A stretch of 64,000 nt of DNA from Desulfatitalea sp. BRH_c12 (GCA_000961655.1 LADR01000023.1:1-64000); one strand, 5' to 3'; positions 46,912 through 55,233 are shown, counted from the stretch's first letter. Made by a program: numbers and translations. The notes: generated by a model not told the origin, from the sequence alone.

Positions 46912-49109
46912 GATTCCGCTGGGGAAGCGTCAAACTCTTCTTCGATACCCGGGTCGGCATCTTTCGTAGAAGCTTTTTCGATCATCGGGATGATCAACTT
47001 CTGTCCGATGCTCAGGGCAGCCAGATCTAATTCGGGATTGGCGTGCATGAGCAGCCACATTGGAATTTGAAACTTCTGCTGGCACAGTGACCAGTAGTTG
47101 TCCCCGCTTTGGACGTAATAGGGCTGCAGTTCGCCGATGCGGTACACCGCAAAAAAGTCTTCTTGCAGACGTTTATGGTACTCGTAGCGATTTTGTTCAA
47201 AGGTTTCCGCGCCGACTCGGCTCAATGGGATTTTAATTTTTCGATGCAGGCGCAGGTTACCGTCGCGCAACTTGTTCAGATTGCGGATACTCTGGGTTTT
47301 TACACCAGCCCAATCCGCATAATGCCCCAAGGTTTCTTCCACTTCCACTTGTAGGATGCCGACCGTCTGCCCGTTGATGATTTCGATCTGCTCGAATCGG
47401 ATATCAGCGGTTACGATCTGTTCATTGCTGGCGTGTAGTGTTGCCGCGGCCACACGTACGAGATCGGAATCGTTTTCCGTTTGCGGCAGCGCAATGATCG
47501 AGGCCAGCACGGGTTGTGGATAGGGGTTCATCTCGGGTTCCGTCACCGTTTCGGTGGTGATGTCATGGATCGTTTCAGCGATCGTGTCAGCATGGGCTAT
47601 ATCTTCGGTAACGGGTTCGGCGGCAACGTTGGCAATGGGCTGGGAGACGCTGGTTGGCGCCGGCGCCGCTGCGTTCTCGCGCGCGGCGGTTGCGGCGACC
47701 GGTGCTGCATCAGGCGCTGGTTGCTGGTTTTCCACTTTGGCCAGCGTGATCGTTTCTTGTTTCTTCGCGACGGTGGGAACGTCTTCGCCGCCTCTAGGGA
47801 TCCGCAGGGTTTGGCGCGGATAAATGGTGCCGTGACGGTTGAGATTGTTGGCCAGGATCAGATCGCTCACTTTCACGCCGTTTATGCGCGCGATCATGGA
47901 GACCGTATCGCCGCTGCGAACGGTATGGAAGCGACTGGCGCGCTGTTCCTGCTGATAATAGGATTCCGGTATGGCGGCCATTTGCATGGTTGGGTCCGAC
48001 CCCTGCACGGCCGGCAAGCGCAGCGCATAGCCTTTGGGCACATGTTTTTGACCGTTGAATACTGGATCTCGCAGGGCCAGATTCATCTTCTTGAGGGTTT
48101 CAGGATCGACGTTGAAAAGAGTGCTTAGTTGTTTGAACGATACATACCCATCCATTACGACAGTTCGCGTTGCCACCGGGCGGTCCAGTTCGATGTCTCC
48201 AAAATAGTCCCGGTAATTGGATGCCACGTGGCGCGCTGCCAAAAATTCTGAATAAAAGTTACGTGAGGCGAATTTGAAGCTGGGGCTCTGGTAATACTGG
48301 AACACGCGCGCGTAGTCGCCATGCGTGCTTTGCGCTCGTTGCATGCCGGCTGTTCCGTGATTGTACGCTGTCAGCGCGAGCGGCCAGCTGCCCAGTTTTG
48401 CATAGTTCTCCTTGAGCAGTCGCGCGGCGGCATGGGTGGCGCGAAAAGGGTCGCGCCGTTCATCGAGCACATAGCCGACTTCCATGAACAGTCGCCCGGT
48501 GGATGTGGTGAATTGCCACATGCCAGCCGCCCCGGACTTGCTATAGGCATTTGGGTTAAAAGAAGATTCGACGTGCGGCAGGTAAGCCAGATCTTCAGGC
48601 AGCCCGTGTGATCTTAAAGTAGACAGGATTTGTTCCATGTATGCGCCAGAGCGGATCAATCCGGCTTGGAAACGATCTTTCTGTCCAATCTGGCAGCGTA
48701 CCCGTTGGGCCGCGCGGGCATAGTGAGCGGCAGTTGGGGGTTCGCTGAACAGATCGGCCACGCGGCGGTAGTGCGGATCGGTGGCATTCGGATCGCGGGC
48801 GAGTTCGCGCAGGATCGTTTCGTATCTCTGAACGGCCTGCTTCATACGAATGCGGTTGGTTTCGGTTGCGCCGGCAACATCGTATGGCAGCAAATCGATC
48901 ACCTCATAAATCCGGTCCATGTCGATGCTGTCATGCACGATACCCTGCCCGGTGGAATAATGTGCATAGACTTTGGTCCAAAAGGCCACATTTGGAGCGA
49001 TGATGTCCGGCATGGGAAAAGGATCGGTATCTGCTTGGGCGGAGGATATGCCGAGAAAGAGTGAAATGATCAGCACGCTTGCTGCTTTGGTGAACGAAGC
49101 CTTGGTCAT
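46890..49109 (-). CDS. mltD: MltD-like lytic transglycosylase with LysM domains
   Basis: The 739-residue protein has a signal peptide (cleavage near SSAQA-DTD), an N-terminal helical region and an SLT domain with catalytic Glu181 in HVESSFNPNAYSKSGAAGMWQF and AYNHGTAGM. A first LysM is at about 394-440 (RFHTVRSGDTVSMIARINGVK). A Pro/Ala/Thr/Glu-rich linker of about 130 residues precedes a peptidoglycan-contact region and a C-terminal LysM-like segment (YYVQSGDNYWSLCQQKF). It cleaves glycan strands during wall remodelling. It is longer than E. coli MltD because of the linker and acidic tail. Confidence 0.88.
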   Translation of the reverse strand: MTKASFTKAASVLIISLFLGISSAQADTDPFPMPDIIAPNVAFWTKVYAHYSTGQGIVHDSIDMDRIYEVIDLLPYDVAGATETNRIRMKQAVQRYETILRELARDPNATDPHYRRVADLFSEPPTAAHYARAAQRVRCQIGQKDRFQAGLIRSGAYMEQILSTLRSHGLPEDLAYLPHVESSFNPNAYSKSGAAGMWQFTTSTGRLFMEVGYVLDERRDPFRATHAAARLLKENYAKLGSWPLALTAYNHGTAGMQRAQSTHGDYARVFQYYQSPSFKFASRNFYSEFLAARHVASNYRDYFGDIELDRPVATRTVVMDGYVSFKQLSTLFNVDPETLKKMNLALRDPVFNGQKHVPKGYALRLPAVQGSDPTMQMAAIPESYYQQEQRASRFHTVRSGDTVSMIARINGVKVSDLILANNLNRHGTIYPRQTLRIPRGGEDVPTVAKKQETITLAKVENQQPAPDAAPVAATAARENAAAPAPTSVSQPIANVAAEPVTEDIAHADTIAETIHDITTETVTEPEMNPYPQPVLASIIALPQTENDSDLVRVAAATLHASNEQIVTADIRFEQIEIINGQTVGILQVEVEETLGHYADWAGVKTQSIRNLNKLRDGNLRLHRKIKIPLSRVGAETFEQNRYEYHKRLQEDFFAVYRIGELQPYYVQSGDNYWSLCQQKFQIPMWLLMHANPELDLAALSIGQKLIIPMIEKASTKDADPGIEEEFDASPAESHTEESV

Positions 49110-49221
49110 GGGGCGAGTTCCTTCTGGAGATGGTGTGGTGTGATAAAATCAATTAGCGAAGCACACGCAAAATATGTACCATCACATTCGGCGGGTGTTT
49201 ACGCAGGCGGGACGGGGGAAA

Positions 49222-49250
49222 TTGTTAGTGCGAACGAGTTGACGTGTCAA
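49222..49250 (-). promoter_or_regulatory. Candidate promoter and palindrome upstream of mltD
   Basis: On the minus strand TTGACA is followed by 17 bp and TAACAA, about 110 bases before the mltD start. The -35 box lies within the palindrome TTGACGTGTCAA (49239-49250), which could be a regulator site. Confidence 0.4.
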
Positions 49251-49401
49251 AATTAAGACGCTTTGGAGCAGGCGGCCGCCTATTCTCGGACTTTTCAGCC
49301 CTTGCGTGAAAAGGTGTCTGGCTCCTTTGGTTCACAGTGGCGCTGAGCCGCGCAATGACGATGGCGCTTGCAATCAAATCGTTCCGGCTCTAATTTCGTG
49401 T

Positions 49402-49495
49402 TCGTCAACTTGCGGGTTTCCAAACCCCGCTGATCCGGGCGGGTGGTCCGCGCCGCCATCCACGCGCCGCCATCCATTAGATCAAGTGAGGAGTA
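49402..49495. repeat. Dispersed repeat, copy A
   Basis: The stretch from TCAACTTGCGGGTTTCC through GATCCGGGCGGGTGGTCCGCGCC to CAAGTGAGG is closely matched by 60614-60690. Copy A has an extra 14-base GCC-rich insert. It ends in the Shine-Dalgarno region of the DUF177 gene. Confidence 0.65.
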
Positions 49496-49517
49496 AGTAG
49501 ATCAAGTGAGGAGTAAG
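49478..49517. repeat. 20-bp tandem duplication carrying the SD of the DUF177 gene
   Basis: TAGATCAAGTGAGGAGTAAG occurs twice head to tail (49478-49497, 49498-49517). Each copy has GAGGAG. Only the second is correctly placed, seven bases before ATG 49520. Confidence 0.9.
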
Positions 49518-49519
49518 CC

Positions 49520-50089
49520 ATGAGCATGATCATTGAGGTCCAGCATATTCCTATCGAGGGCAAGACGCTGGCATATGTCAGGGAAGCGGGTGAATTGCCG
49601 GTGCTGAGGGAATTGGCGGAGAGCGGAGAATGTCGCTTTGTGGGGCCTTTGACCATCGTATTGACGGTGGTGCCGGAGCGTACTTTGATCAAAGTCAGCG
49701 GCAGCATCGATGCCGTTATCGAGCAATCCTGCAGCCGGTGCCTGAACGATTACCGCAGCGACTTGCAGCAGCGCTTCACATTGCGATTTTCACGCGACAC
49801 AGCCGAGCATGACGAGCGGGAGGAGAAAGAGCTTGAACTGACCGAGGAACATATCGGTCTGACGATCTTCAAGGGTGAGGCGATCGACTTCACCGATTCG
49901 GTGCAGGAGCAGGTGGTTCTGGCGCTGCCGTATAAACCGCTGTGCCGGGAAGATTGCAAGGGGCTTTGCCTTCGATGTGGCATCGATTTGAATGTCGCTC
50001 AGTGCGGATGTGCGCAAGGCGGTAAAAGCAGCCCCTTCGATGTGCTCAAAGGGCGCGCCTGGCCGACCGATAAACAGGGAAAGGGATAA
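49520..50089 (+). CDS. yceD: DUF177 (YceD) family protein
   Basis: The 189-residue product has the DUF177 pattern: CSRCL in the middle and the cysteine-rich segment (PLCREDCKGLCLRCGIDLNVAQCGC) towards the C-terminus. The family is implicated in 23S rRNA and large-subunit accumulation and is usually followed by rpmF (L32). Here no rpmF follows; a 59-codon coiled-coil gene takes its place 11 bases downstream. Confidence 0.86.
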   Translation: MSMIIEVQHIPIEGKTLAYVREAGELPVLRELAESGECRFVGPLTIVLTVVPERTLIKVSGSIDAVIEQSCSRCLNDYRSDLQQRFTLRFSRDTAEHDEREEKELELTEEHIGLTIFKGEAIDFTDSVQEQVVLALPYKPLCREDCKGLCLRCGIDLNVAQCGCAQGGKSSPFDVLKGRAWPTDKQGKG

Positions 50090-50100
50090 GGGAATACACC

Positions 50101-50280
50101 ATGTCGATCAAGATGCTGGCCCAGGATTTATATCGCTGCCAAAAAGAGGTCGAACAGCTTGAACAGGAATTGGCCGATGCGGCGCCCGGTCAAAGGGGCG
50201 CTGTTGAAAACAAGCTGCGCAAGATCCGGGCGGAATGGGACTATTTGCGTAAGGCATTGGACGGGAGGATAGGGCGATAG
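50101..50280 (+). CDS. Small coiled-coil protein (59 aa)
   Basis: This frame of 59 residues (MSIKMLAQDLYRCQKEVEQLEQELADA...) begins 11 bases after the DUF177 stop and is strongly helical with a heptad-like pattern. The charge-rich helices and tight spacing suggest a real gene in the same transcript. No family is recognised. It stands where rpmF is usually found. Confidence 0.6.
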   Translation: MSIKMLAQDLYRCQKEVEQLEQELADAAPGQRGAVENKLRKIRAEWDYLRKALDGRIGR

Positions 50281-50360
50281 TATGAAGCGTGCTACTTGGA
50301 CAGCGCGTACGGAGATCTACCGGCACAGGTCGGACTGTGTCACGTGAGATGGTTGAAATA

Positions 50361-51359
50361 CTATCTTTTTCCCCGGCGGCCTTTCTTGGAGAGCATGGTG
50401 TAGTACTGGGTCACACGGCGGAAAAGATCGGGGTCGCCACCTTTGTCCGGGTGGTGTTTCAGCGCCAGGCGCCGATACAGGCGCGACAGTGAAATTTTGT
50501 CTAGTTTTTCAAGTTCCTTCCATGATAGCCCGAAAAGACGACCGGCTTCTTCCAACTTGATTTGAACAGTGCGGGGCGGATGGTATATGCGATGGCGTTT
50601 AATGAAATCCTCCACATACGCCTGCATGGGAGAGCGTCGCGGGGGGTCAAAATCGAAATACATGATGGCGTATTTCACCAGATAATCGCGCAGGGCTCTT
50701 TCCACTGGCAAGTCGGCCCAAAAACCGCGGTCGTCGTTCAGGTGGCACAACCGGGAGACGAAATAGGCATCCATCTGTTCCCACAGGGGTTTCTCCGAAT
50801 CGTTATCGGGCATGAATCGTTTAAGCTCAAAAATCGTCGAGACATAAAAAGGGCGTTCATGGGGCCGTAGACGGCGCTCTTCGGTCAAGAAATACTGCTC
50901 CCGTTCATCGCGTGATTTGGCATAAAGCGGACTGAAAATTCTTTCGGATACCTGGTCTATGCGGCGTTGATCGCTGTGACCAAAGCGCAAATAGTGGTAA
51001 CGCCTTTTATCGAAAATGTGCGGCGCACATAGCGCTTCCGCGGCGGCTTCGATGGCCTTGCGACCCGCCCGGCGACGCCCGCGATCGAAGCCGTCGATGA
51101 CGCGTTGAATTTTTGGATCGAGAAACTCGAAAAAAATTCGATCCAGCGCATCCTGATCGACTTGCACACCGGCCCGCTCCAATCCTTCTTGCAGATCGTC
51201 GTCAAAATAGTAGCCATTGCCGCCCACATAAACGATGTGGCGTCTTGGATCAGTCCCCAGGTCAAATAGATCGCGACTTTTCATGCATCCGCGATCAATA
51301 AAGGATTGACGGATCGTATAATGGGTTCGGCCTTGCTTGCGCCAGCGCGCCAGGTACAT
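50361..51359 (-). CDS. Protein with C-terminal J domain (DnaJ-like)
   Basis: The 332-residue protein has an uncharacterised N-terminal region of about 260 residues (YLARWRKQGRTHYTIRQSF, IVYVGGNGYYFDDDL) and a J domain at the very C-terminus (LSRLYRRLALKHHPDKGGDPDLFRRV) with the HPD motif intact. No G/F-rich or zinc-finger region is present, so it is a class III J protein that would recruit DnaK to a special client. It lies 33 bases downstream of the DUF2959 gene on the same strand. Confidence 0.8.
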   Translation of the reverse strand: MYLARWRKQGRTHYTIRQSFIDRGCMKSRDLFDLGTDPRRHIVYVGGNGYYFDDDLQEGLERAGVQVDQDALDRIFFEFLDPKIQRVIDGFDRGRRRAGRKAIEAAAEALCAPHIFDKRRYHYLRFGHSDQRRIDQVSERIFSPLYAKSRDEREQYFLTEERRLRPHERPFYVSTIFELKRFMPDNDSEKPLWEQMDAYFVSRLCHLNDDRGFWADLPVERALRDYLVKYAIMYFDFDPPRRSPMQAYVEDFIKRHRIYHPPRTVQIKLEEAGRLFGLSWKELEKLDKISLSRLYRRLALKHHPDKGGDPDLFRRVTQYYTMLSKKGRRGKR

Positions 51360-51392
51360 CGTGGGGCCTCTTGCGGGGAATATGTCGTGGCT

Positions 51393-52046
51393 TTATGTTT
51401 CAAATTCCGCCAGAAATTTGTCGGCTTCCTGGATGGACTGGTTAATGTCCCTGACCAGTCGGTTCACATCGGCTTCAATACTGGCCACCTCCGTTTTCAA
51501 AGCGCCGATCGCCTCCGCATTCAAATTGTGCTTCACGTACAATACGTAATCGCGCAGATTGGTCAATACCGGCTGCATGCGCCTGCTGGCGGCCAACATG
51601 GATTTTTCCAATCGCGCAAAACGTGTCTGCGTGGACTTGAGTTTGCGGGCGCTATTGGCTTTGAAAGTGCTATTCTGGATCTGCTCGTTTTCCTGTTGCC
51701 ACTCTTTGAACAGATCTTTTGCAATGCGCTGCACGTTGGCAATGCGTTCTTCCACCTGGTCGGCGCGTTCGACACACTCCTGGTAATCCGCGGAAAGCCG
51801 GTTGTACATTTTTTCAAGTTCGCCACCCTCGTAGCCGTACATTTCTTTTAAACGCGTAAGCGCGTCTTTGAACTCTTCGGAAGCTTCTTGCTGATCATCG
51901 CGGGCTTTCTCGATTTGACTGCGCAGCAGGTGCCGTTTTTCTTTGCCCACCGTTTCCCATGCAGCATAGTAGGCTCGCTGGCAGCCGGCCATCGCTATCA
52001 GCGTGATCATGACCACGATCCATCCCAATGGTGCTGTTGCTCGCAT
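51393..52046 (-). CDS. DUF2959 lipoprotein
   Basis: The 217-residue product has a lipoprotein signal with lipobox IAMAGC and a long, almost entirely helical mature region likely to form coiled coils. This fits the DUF2959 family of unknown function. The ATG follows GGAGAG. The J-domain gene follows 33 bases later, so the two are probably co-transcribed. It is divergent from the GAF gene. Confidence 0.78.
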   Translation of the reverse strand: MRATAPLGWIVVMITLIAMAGCQRAYYAAWETVGKEKRHLLRSQIEKARDDQQEASEEFKDALTRLKEMYGYEGGELEKMYNRLSADYQECVERADQVEERIANVQRIAKDLFKEWQQENEQIQNSTFKANSARKLKSTQTRFARLEKSMLAASRRMQPVLTNLRDYVLYVKHNLNAEAIGALKTEVASIEADVNRLVRDINQSIQEADKFLAEFET

Positions 52047-52217
52047 CTGGCTCTCCGTTTGATTTAGAGCATTGAGGTTCGCTTGAATATATGCAACGGT
52101 CAGGCAAAAGCAACTGTGATGTGGCGCAGTCTATCGAGGCGCATCCAAAGGCATCAAAATCATAGCCCTGCTCCGCTGGCCGGCTCGTGACCCAAAAAGT
52201 TGCGATATACGATTGGA

Positions 52218-52245
52218 TTGCAGTCCGGTCCTTCGTGTTTATTAT
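52218..52245 (+). promoter_or_regulatory. Candidate promoter for the GAF-protein gene
   Basis: TTGCAG and TATTAT are separated by 16 bp, 34 bases before ATG 52280. The -10 box is strong and the -35 box moderate. Confidence 0.5.
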
Positions 52246-52279
52246 GGTTCACATTGCTGGATATAATATAGGAGTCCCC

Positions 52280-54634
52280 ATGGATAAGGATAAGGCGCTA
52301 TCGCACGAATTCCGCTCGGTGACCAGTCTTGCGGCTCTGCTGCGTTTCTGGCGTGAACACGTCTCTTCTAAGTGTTCTTACATGGCCGAAATGTTCAGAA
52401 CGTTCGAGGCCCAACTGGCGCAGTATCCTGAGCTGAAAGGTGACATAGCGGATGTCTCGGTTTTCGAAACCCATCAACAAATCATCAATCCTTTAATGAC
52501 GGTCGTGTTCCCGCCCTCTTCCTGGGAGACCGCTTTGACCGGTGTGGTGACCCCGCTCGAAAACCGCCCCTTCTACTATACGCCCAGTTTCAAGCGTGTA
52601 CTGATGAGCGAGGAAGGTCTGATTAGAGGGACCTTCAAGCAACCCAATGCGGATGCGGAGAGCTTTCGACTCTTAAGGGCCTTTTGGCTGATCCTGGATA
52701 AAATTTACGGTATCAGCGCCGGGCGTTCAACCCCGGTCATCCGGACCGTCATCGATCCGAACACCGGATTGGAGCGCTTTTACCGTATTCTGCCCGACTG
52801 GCAGTTTCTGGAAGTCGAGAGCCATGGCGATCCCCGCGCGCTGAGCCCTGAGGACCGACGGCAGATTCTGGACAACATCGATAATCCAGACATCTTAGCC
52901 GGGTTTATCGCGCCCCAGCAGTTCAGTTTCCGCGGATTTATCGTGATTCATGCCGTGGACGTCACTGAATCCGAAGTGTTCCTGGATCTGGAAAAAGATC
53001 TGATCGATCAGGAATCAATATTCTGTACCAACGGATTTGGCCGATTGCAACGACGGTTGCAGATTTTGCTGTCGAGGCCGGAGCTTCACGCCGGGATTGG
53101 TGTGCTGCAGGGAGACCAGGTATGGGTCCTCAAAGGCGAGGACCATTCGGCCGTCAATTGCATTTTCAAAAATTCGATCCACATCCCTTTGGCGGATTTG
53201 AAAGGTTCCATTTGGTTGCAGGCGGTGGCCAAAGGCGAAATGATCATCGTGGCGGATCTGGCCGCCCAGAAAGAGATCCGTCCGTCCGAACGCGAATTGC
53301 TGGATGCCGGGTTGCGTTCGGTCCTGATTGCGCCCCTGTTTTACCAAGGGGAGATCATCGGCACCTTCTACATCATGTCGCCGGCGCCCAATGCCTTTAC
53401 CGCGATGGACAAGATGTTGATCAGGCCGGTGATTCCGATGTTTTCGGTCGCTCTCAAGCGCGGTGTCGACGACATCCACAACGAAGTGCAATCCATCATC
53501 AAGGAAAAGTGCACCGCCTTGCACCCTTCGGTCGAGTGGCGCTTTACGCGCGCGGCCTTCAGCCATCTGGAACGGTTACAACGCGGCGAGCCATCCGAAA
53601 TGGAACCGATCGTCTTCAAGTCGGTCATCCCCTTGTTCGGTCAGACAGACATCCGCGGCTCTTCCGAGGCGCGCGCGCTCAGCATTCAAGACGATCTGAC
53701 CGAACAGTTGACCCTGGCCAACGAGGCATTCCGCCGCGCCGGGCAATCGAAATCGTGGCCGCTGATCAAACAATTCCAGTATCGCATCGAACGGCGCATC
53801 AGCGATCTGGCAAAGGGCGTGCACACTGGCGCGGAAGCCGAAATCGGCAGCTTCCTGCGCAATGAAGTCGAGCCCACGTTTGAGGAACTGGTGCGGATAG
53901 GGCCGCGCGTGGCGCAGGCTATAGAACGGTATCAGCGCGCTATCGATCCCCAGCGGGGGTCTGTGTACAAGGAGCGCATGGCCTATGAAAGCAGCGTGTC
54001 ACTGCTCAATGAGCGCTTGTCGGGTTATCTGGATCAGGAAGAGGCCATCGCTCAGAAGGAGTTTCCGCACTATTTCGAGAAACACCAGACCGATGGTTTC
54101 GACTATGTGATCTACCTTGGTGCGTCTTTGCGCGAAGACGGGCGCTTCAACGCTTTTCACCTGCAGAACCTGGTCCTGTGGCAGTTGCTCCTGGCCTGCG
54201 GCATGGCTTGGCACACGCAACGGGTCCAGCCGCAGCTTTCGGTGCCACTGGATACCTGCCACCTTATTTTTTACACCACCACGCCGCTATCTATTCGGTT
54301 CCGCTATGATGAAAAGCGGTTCGATGTGGATGGGGCCTACGATGTGCGCCATGAAATCATCAAATCCCGTTTAGACAAAGCGATGATTAAAGGGACTGAC
54401 GAGCGTTTGACGCAACCCGGTAAAATCGCCATTGTTTATTCCCAACCCAATGAAGCCGACGAGATACGCCGGCATATCCAATTTCTGCAAAACAAAGGCC
54501 ATCTTCGTCCATCCGTCGAATCGGTCGATTTGGAGGACCTGCCCAGTGTTCGCGGTCTAAAAGCCCTGCGGGTGGATGTGGACCTCGAGGCTGCAGCGCT
54601 GGCGCAAAGACTCGATCAGGTTGCACTGGGGTAG
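52280..54634 (+). CDS. Large GAF-domain protein of unknown function
   Basis: ATG 52280 follows GGAG and gives 784 residues; the 31-codon upstream extension overlaps the promoter and is rejected. A GAF-like domain lies at about residues 270-410 (SIHIPLADLKGSIWLQAVAKGEMIIVADL ... LIAPLFYQGEIIGTFYIMSP). The rest is soluble and helical. The C-terminal 150 residues contain a very regular block (PLSIRFRYDEKRFDVDGAYDVRHEIIKSRLDKA, then IKGTDERLTQPGKIAIVY). I recall similar blocks in uncharacterised GAF proteins of Bacteroidetes. No output domain (kinase, GGDEF, DNA-binding) is evident. Confidence 0.75.
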   Translation: MDKDKALSHEFRSVTSLAALLRFWREHVSSKCSYMAEMFRTFEAQLAQYPELKGDIADVSVFETHQQIINPLMTVVFPPSSWETALTGVVTPLENRPFYYTPSFKRVLMSEEGLIRGTFKQPNADAESFRLLRAFWLILDKIYGISAGRSTPVIRTVIDPNTGLERFYRILPDWQFLEVESHGDPRALSPEDRRQILDNIDNPDILAGFIAPQQFSFRGFIVIHAVDVTESEVFLDLEKDLIDQESIFCTNGFGRLQRRLQILLSRPELHAGIGVLQGDQVWVLKGEDHSAVNCIFKNSIHIPLADLKGSIWLQAVAKGEMIIVADLAAQKEIRPSERELLDAGLRSVLIAPLFYQGEIIGTFYIMSPAPNAFTAMDKMLIRPVIPMFSVALKRGVDDIHNEVQSIIKEKCTALHPSVEWRFTRAAFSHLERLQRGEPSEMEPIVFKSVIPLFGQTDIRGSSEARALSIQDDLTEQLTLANEAFRRAGQSKSWPLIKQFQYRIERRISDLAKGVHTGAEAEIGSFLRNEVEPTFEELVRIGPRVAQAIERYQRAIDPQRGSVYKERMAYESSVSLLNERLSGYLDQEEAIAQKEFPHYFEKHQTDGFDYVIYLGASLREDGRFNAFHLQNLVLWQLLLACGMAWHTQRVQPQLSVPLDTCHLIFYTTTPLSIRFRYDEKRFDVDGAYDVRHEIIKSRLDKAMIKGTDERLTQPGKIAIVYSQPNEADEIRRHIQFLQNKGHLRPSVESVDLEDLPSVRGLKALRVDVDLEAAALAQRLDQVALG

Positions 54635-54770
54635 ATATCAGTCGGACTTGAAAATGTGTATGAGTGGCAGACCGCTCCCGGCAAGAGGTCGCTACCCCGT
54701 AAGCCCTTAACCCTAAGGGATCTCAAAGGATGTCAATCCGCATGTGCGTATGGACCGAATTTCAGAAATG

Positions 54771-54791
54771 GTAGGGTGGGCACCGCCCACC
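54771..54791 (+). repeat. GTAGGGTGGGC palindrome, copy 2
   Basis: A 21-bp unit starting GTAGGGTGGGC and ending CGCCCACC, with a GGTGGGC/GCCCACC hairpin. It is identical to the unit at 54986-55006. Confidence 0.75.
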
Positions 54792-54895
54792 AGATTGGCC
54801 GTATTCAGCGATTCATCGCTATGTTCGCTCCGGTGTCTATCCAACCGCTTGGGCGGGATCGGAGTCAAAAACCGATGATGTTGTAATAGCGCGGT

Positions 54896-54916
54896 GGTGG
54901 GCGGTGCCCACCCTAC
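54896..54916 (-). repeat. GTAGGGTGGGC palindrome, copy 3 (inverted)
   Basis: This is the exact reverse complement of copies 2 and 4. It is preceded by ACCGATGATGTTGT at 54869-54884, a word also found before the variant copy near 40306. Confidence 0.75.
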
Positions 54917-54985
54917 TATTTGCTACAGGTGCAATCCCCTGCGATTGCACGGCAACGAGGTTCTCGTAAAGCCGAGGAAAGCCAG

Positions 54986-55006
54986 GTAGGGTGGGCACCG
55001 CCCACC
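54986..55006 (+). repeat. GTAGGGTGGGC palindrome, copy 4
   Basis: This is identical to copy 2. The flank GAGGAAAGCCAG resembles GGAAAACCAG at 40240-40250 in the inverted-repeat element, which suggests a shared larger ancestor. Confidence 0.75.
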
Positions 55007-55067
55007 ATTTGTCTTATAAGGACCAGGAGCTACGTGCGATTGCCCTGTAACCCTAAAGTTTGCGTTC

Positions 55068-55096
55068 TTGACATTTCCGGTCAGATGGACTTTATA
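55068..55096 (+). promoter_or_regulatory. Promoter of the DUF4198 gene
   Basis: A perfect TTGACA, a 17-bp spacer and TTTATA predict a start near 55103, giving a leader of about 130 bases before ATG 55234. Confidence 0.6.
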
Positions 55097-55107
55097 GACA
55101 AACAATC

Positions 55108-55125
55108 TTCAGGTCGAAACCTGAA
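55108..55125 (+). promoter_or_regulatory. Leader hairpin with CGAA tetraloop
   Basis: TTCAGGT and ACCTGAA form a perfect 7-bp stem closed by CGAA, just downstream of the predicted transcription start. It may be part of a regulatory leader or a 5' stabiliser. Confidence 0.45.
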
Positions 55126-55156
55126 ACTGCTTCCCTGATAGTTCCTATCCAGAACG

Positions 55157-55210
55157 AAACCACGAAGGTTTGCCGTTTTTACGCAAGCGCTCTCGTGGTT
55201 TTTTGTTTTT
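55157..55210 (+). terminator. Intrinsic terminator in the DUF4198 leader
   Basis: AAACCACGA (55157-55165) pairs with TCGTGGTTT (55193-55201) around a 27-base loop, followed by a T-rich tail to 55210. It lies between the promoter at 55068 and the start codon, so it may be an attenuator. Termination of read-through from the upstream gene is the simpler alternative. Confidence 0.55.
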
Positions 55211-55233
55211 CGACACTGCAAAAGGAGATAATG

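Larger units (their letters stand above)
49110..49519. other. 410-base divergent intergenic region with repeats
   Basis: Between mltD (minus) and the DUF177 gene (plus) there is no credible gene. It holds a candidate mltD promoter at 49222-49250, a dispersed repeat copy at about 49402-49495, and a 20-bp tandem duplication at 49478-49517, all listed separately. A stretch at 49310-49345 (GGTGTCTGGCTCC...) resembles words often seen near REP-type elements. Confidence 0.5.
54635..55233. other. 599-base repeat-rich intergenic region
   Basis: No credible gene is present. It holds the hairpin CCCTTA-ACCC-TAAGGG (54704-54719), three copies of a GTAGGGTGGGC palindrome in mixed orientation, and a promoter with a structured leader for the DUF4198 gene (55068-55230). 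Short open frames at 54656-55138 run through the repeats and are not supported. Confidence 0.6.

Noticed and set aside
45705-48128. Plus-strand frames opposite the dehydrogenase and mltD genes
   Set aside because: Antisense shadows of conserved enzymes; composition is His/Gly/Arg-rich without any family signal.
54656-55138. Two plus-strand frames of 72-76 codons in the repeat-rich gap
   Set aside because: They read through the palindromic repeats and the DUF4198 promoter and have no SD or conserved pattern.
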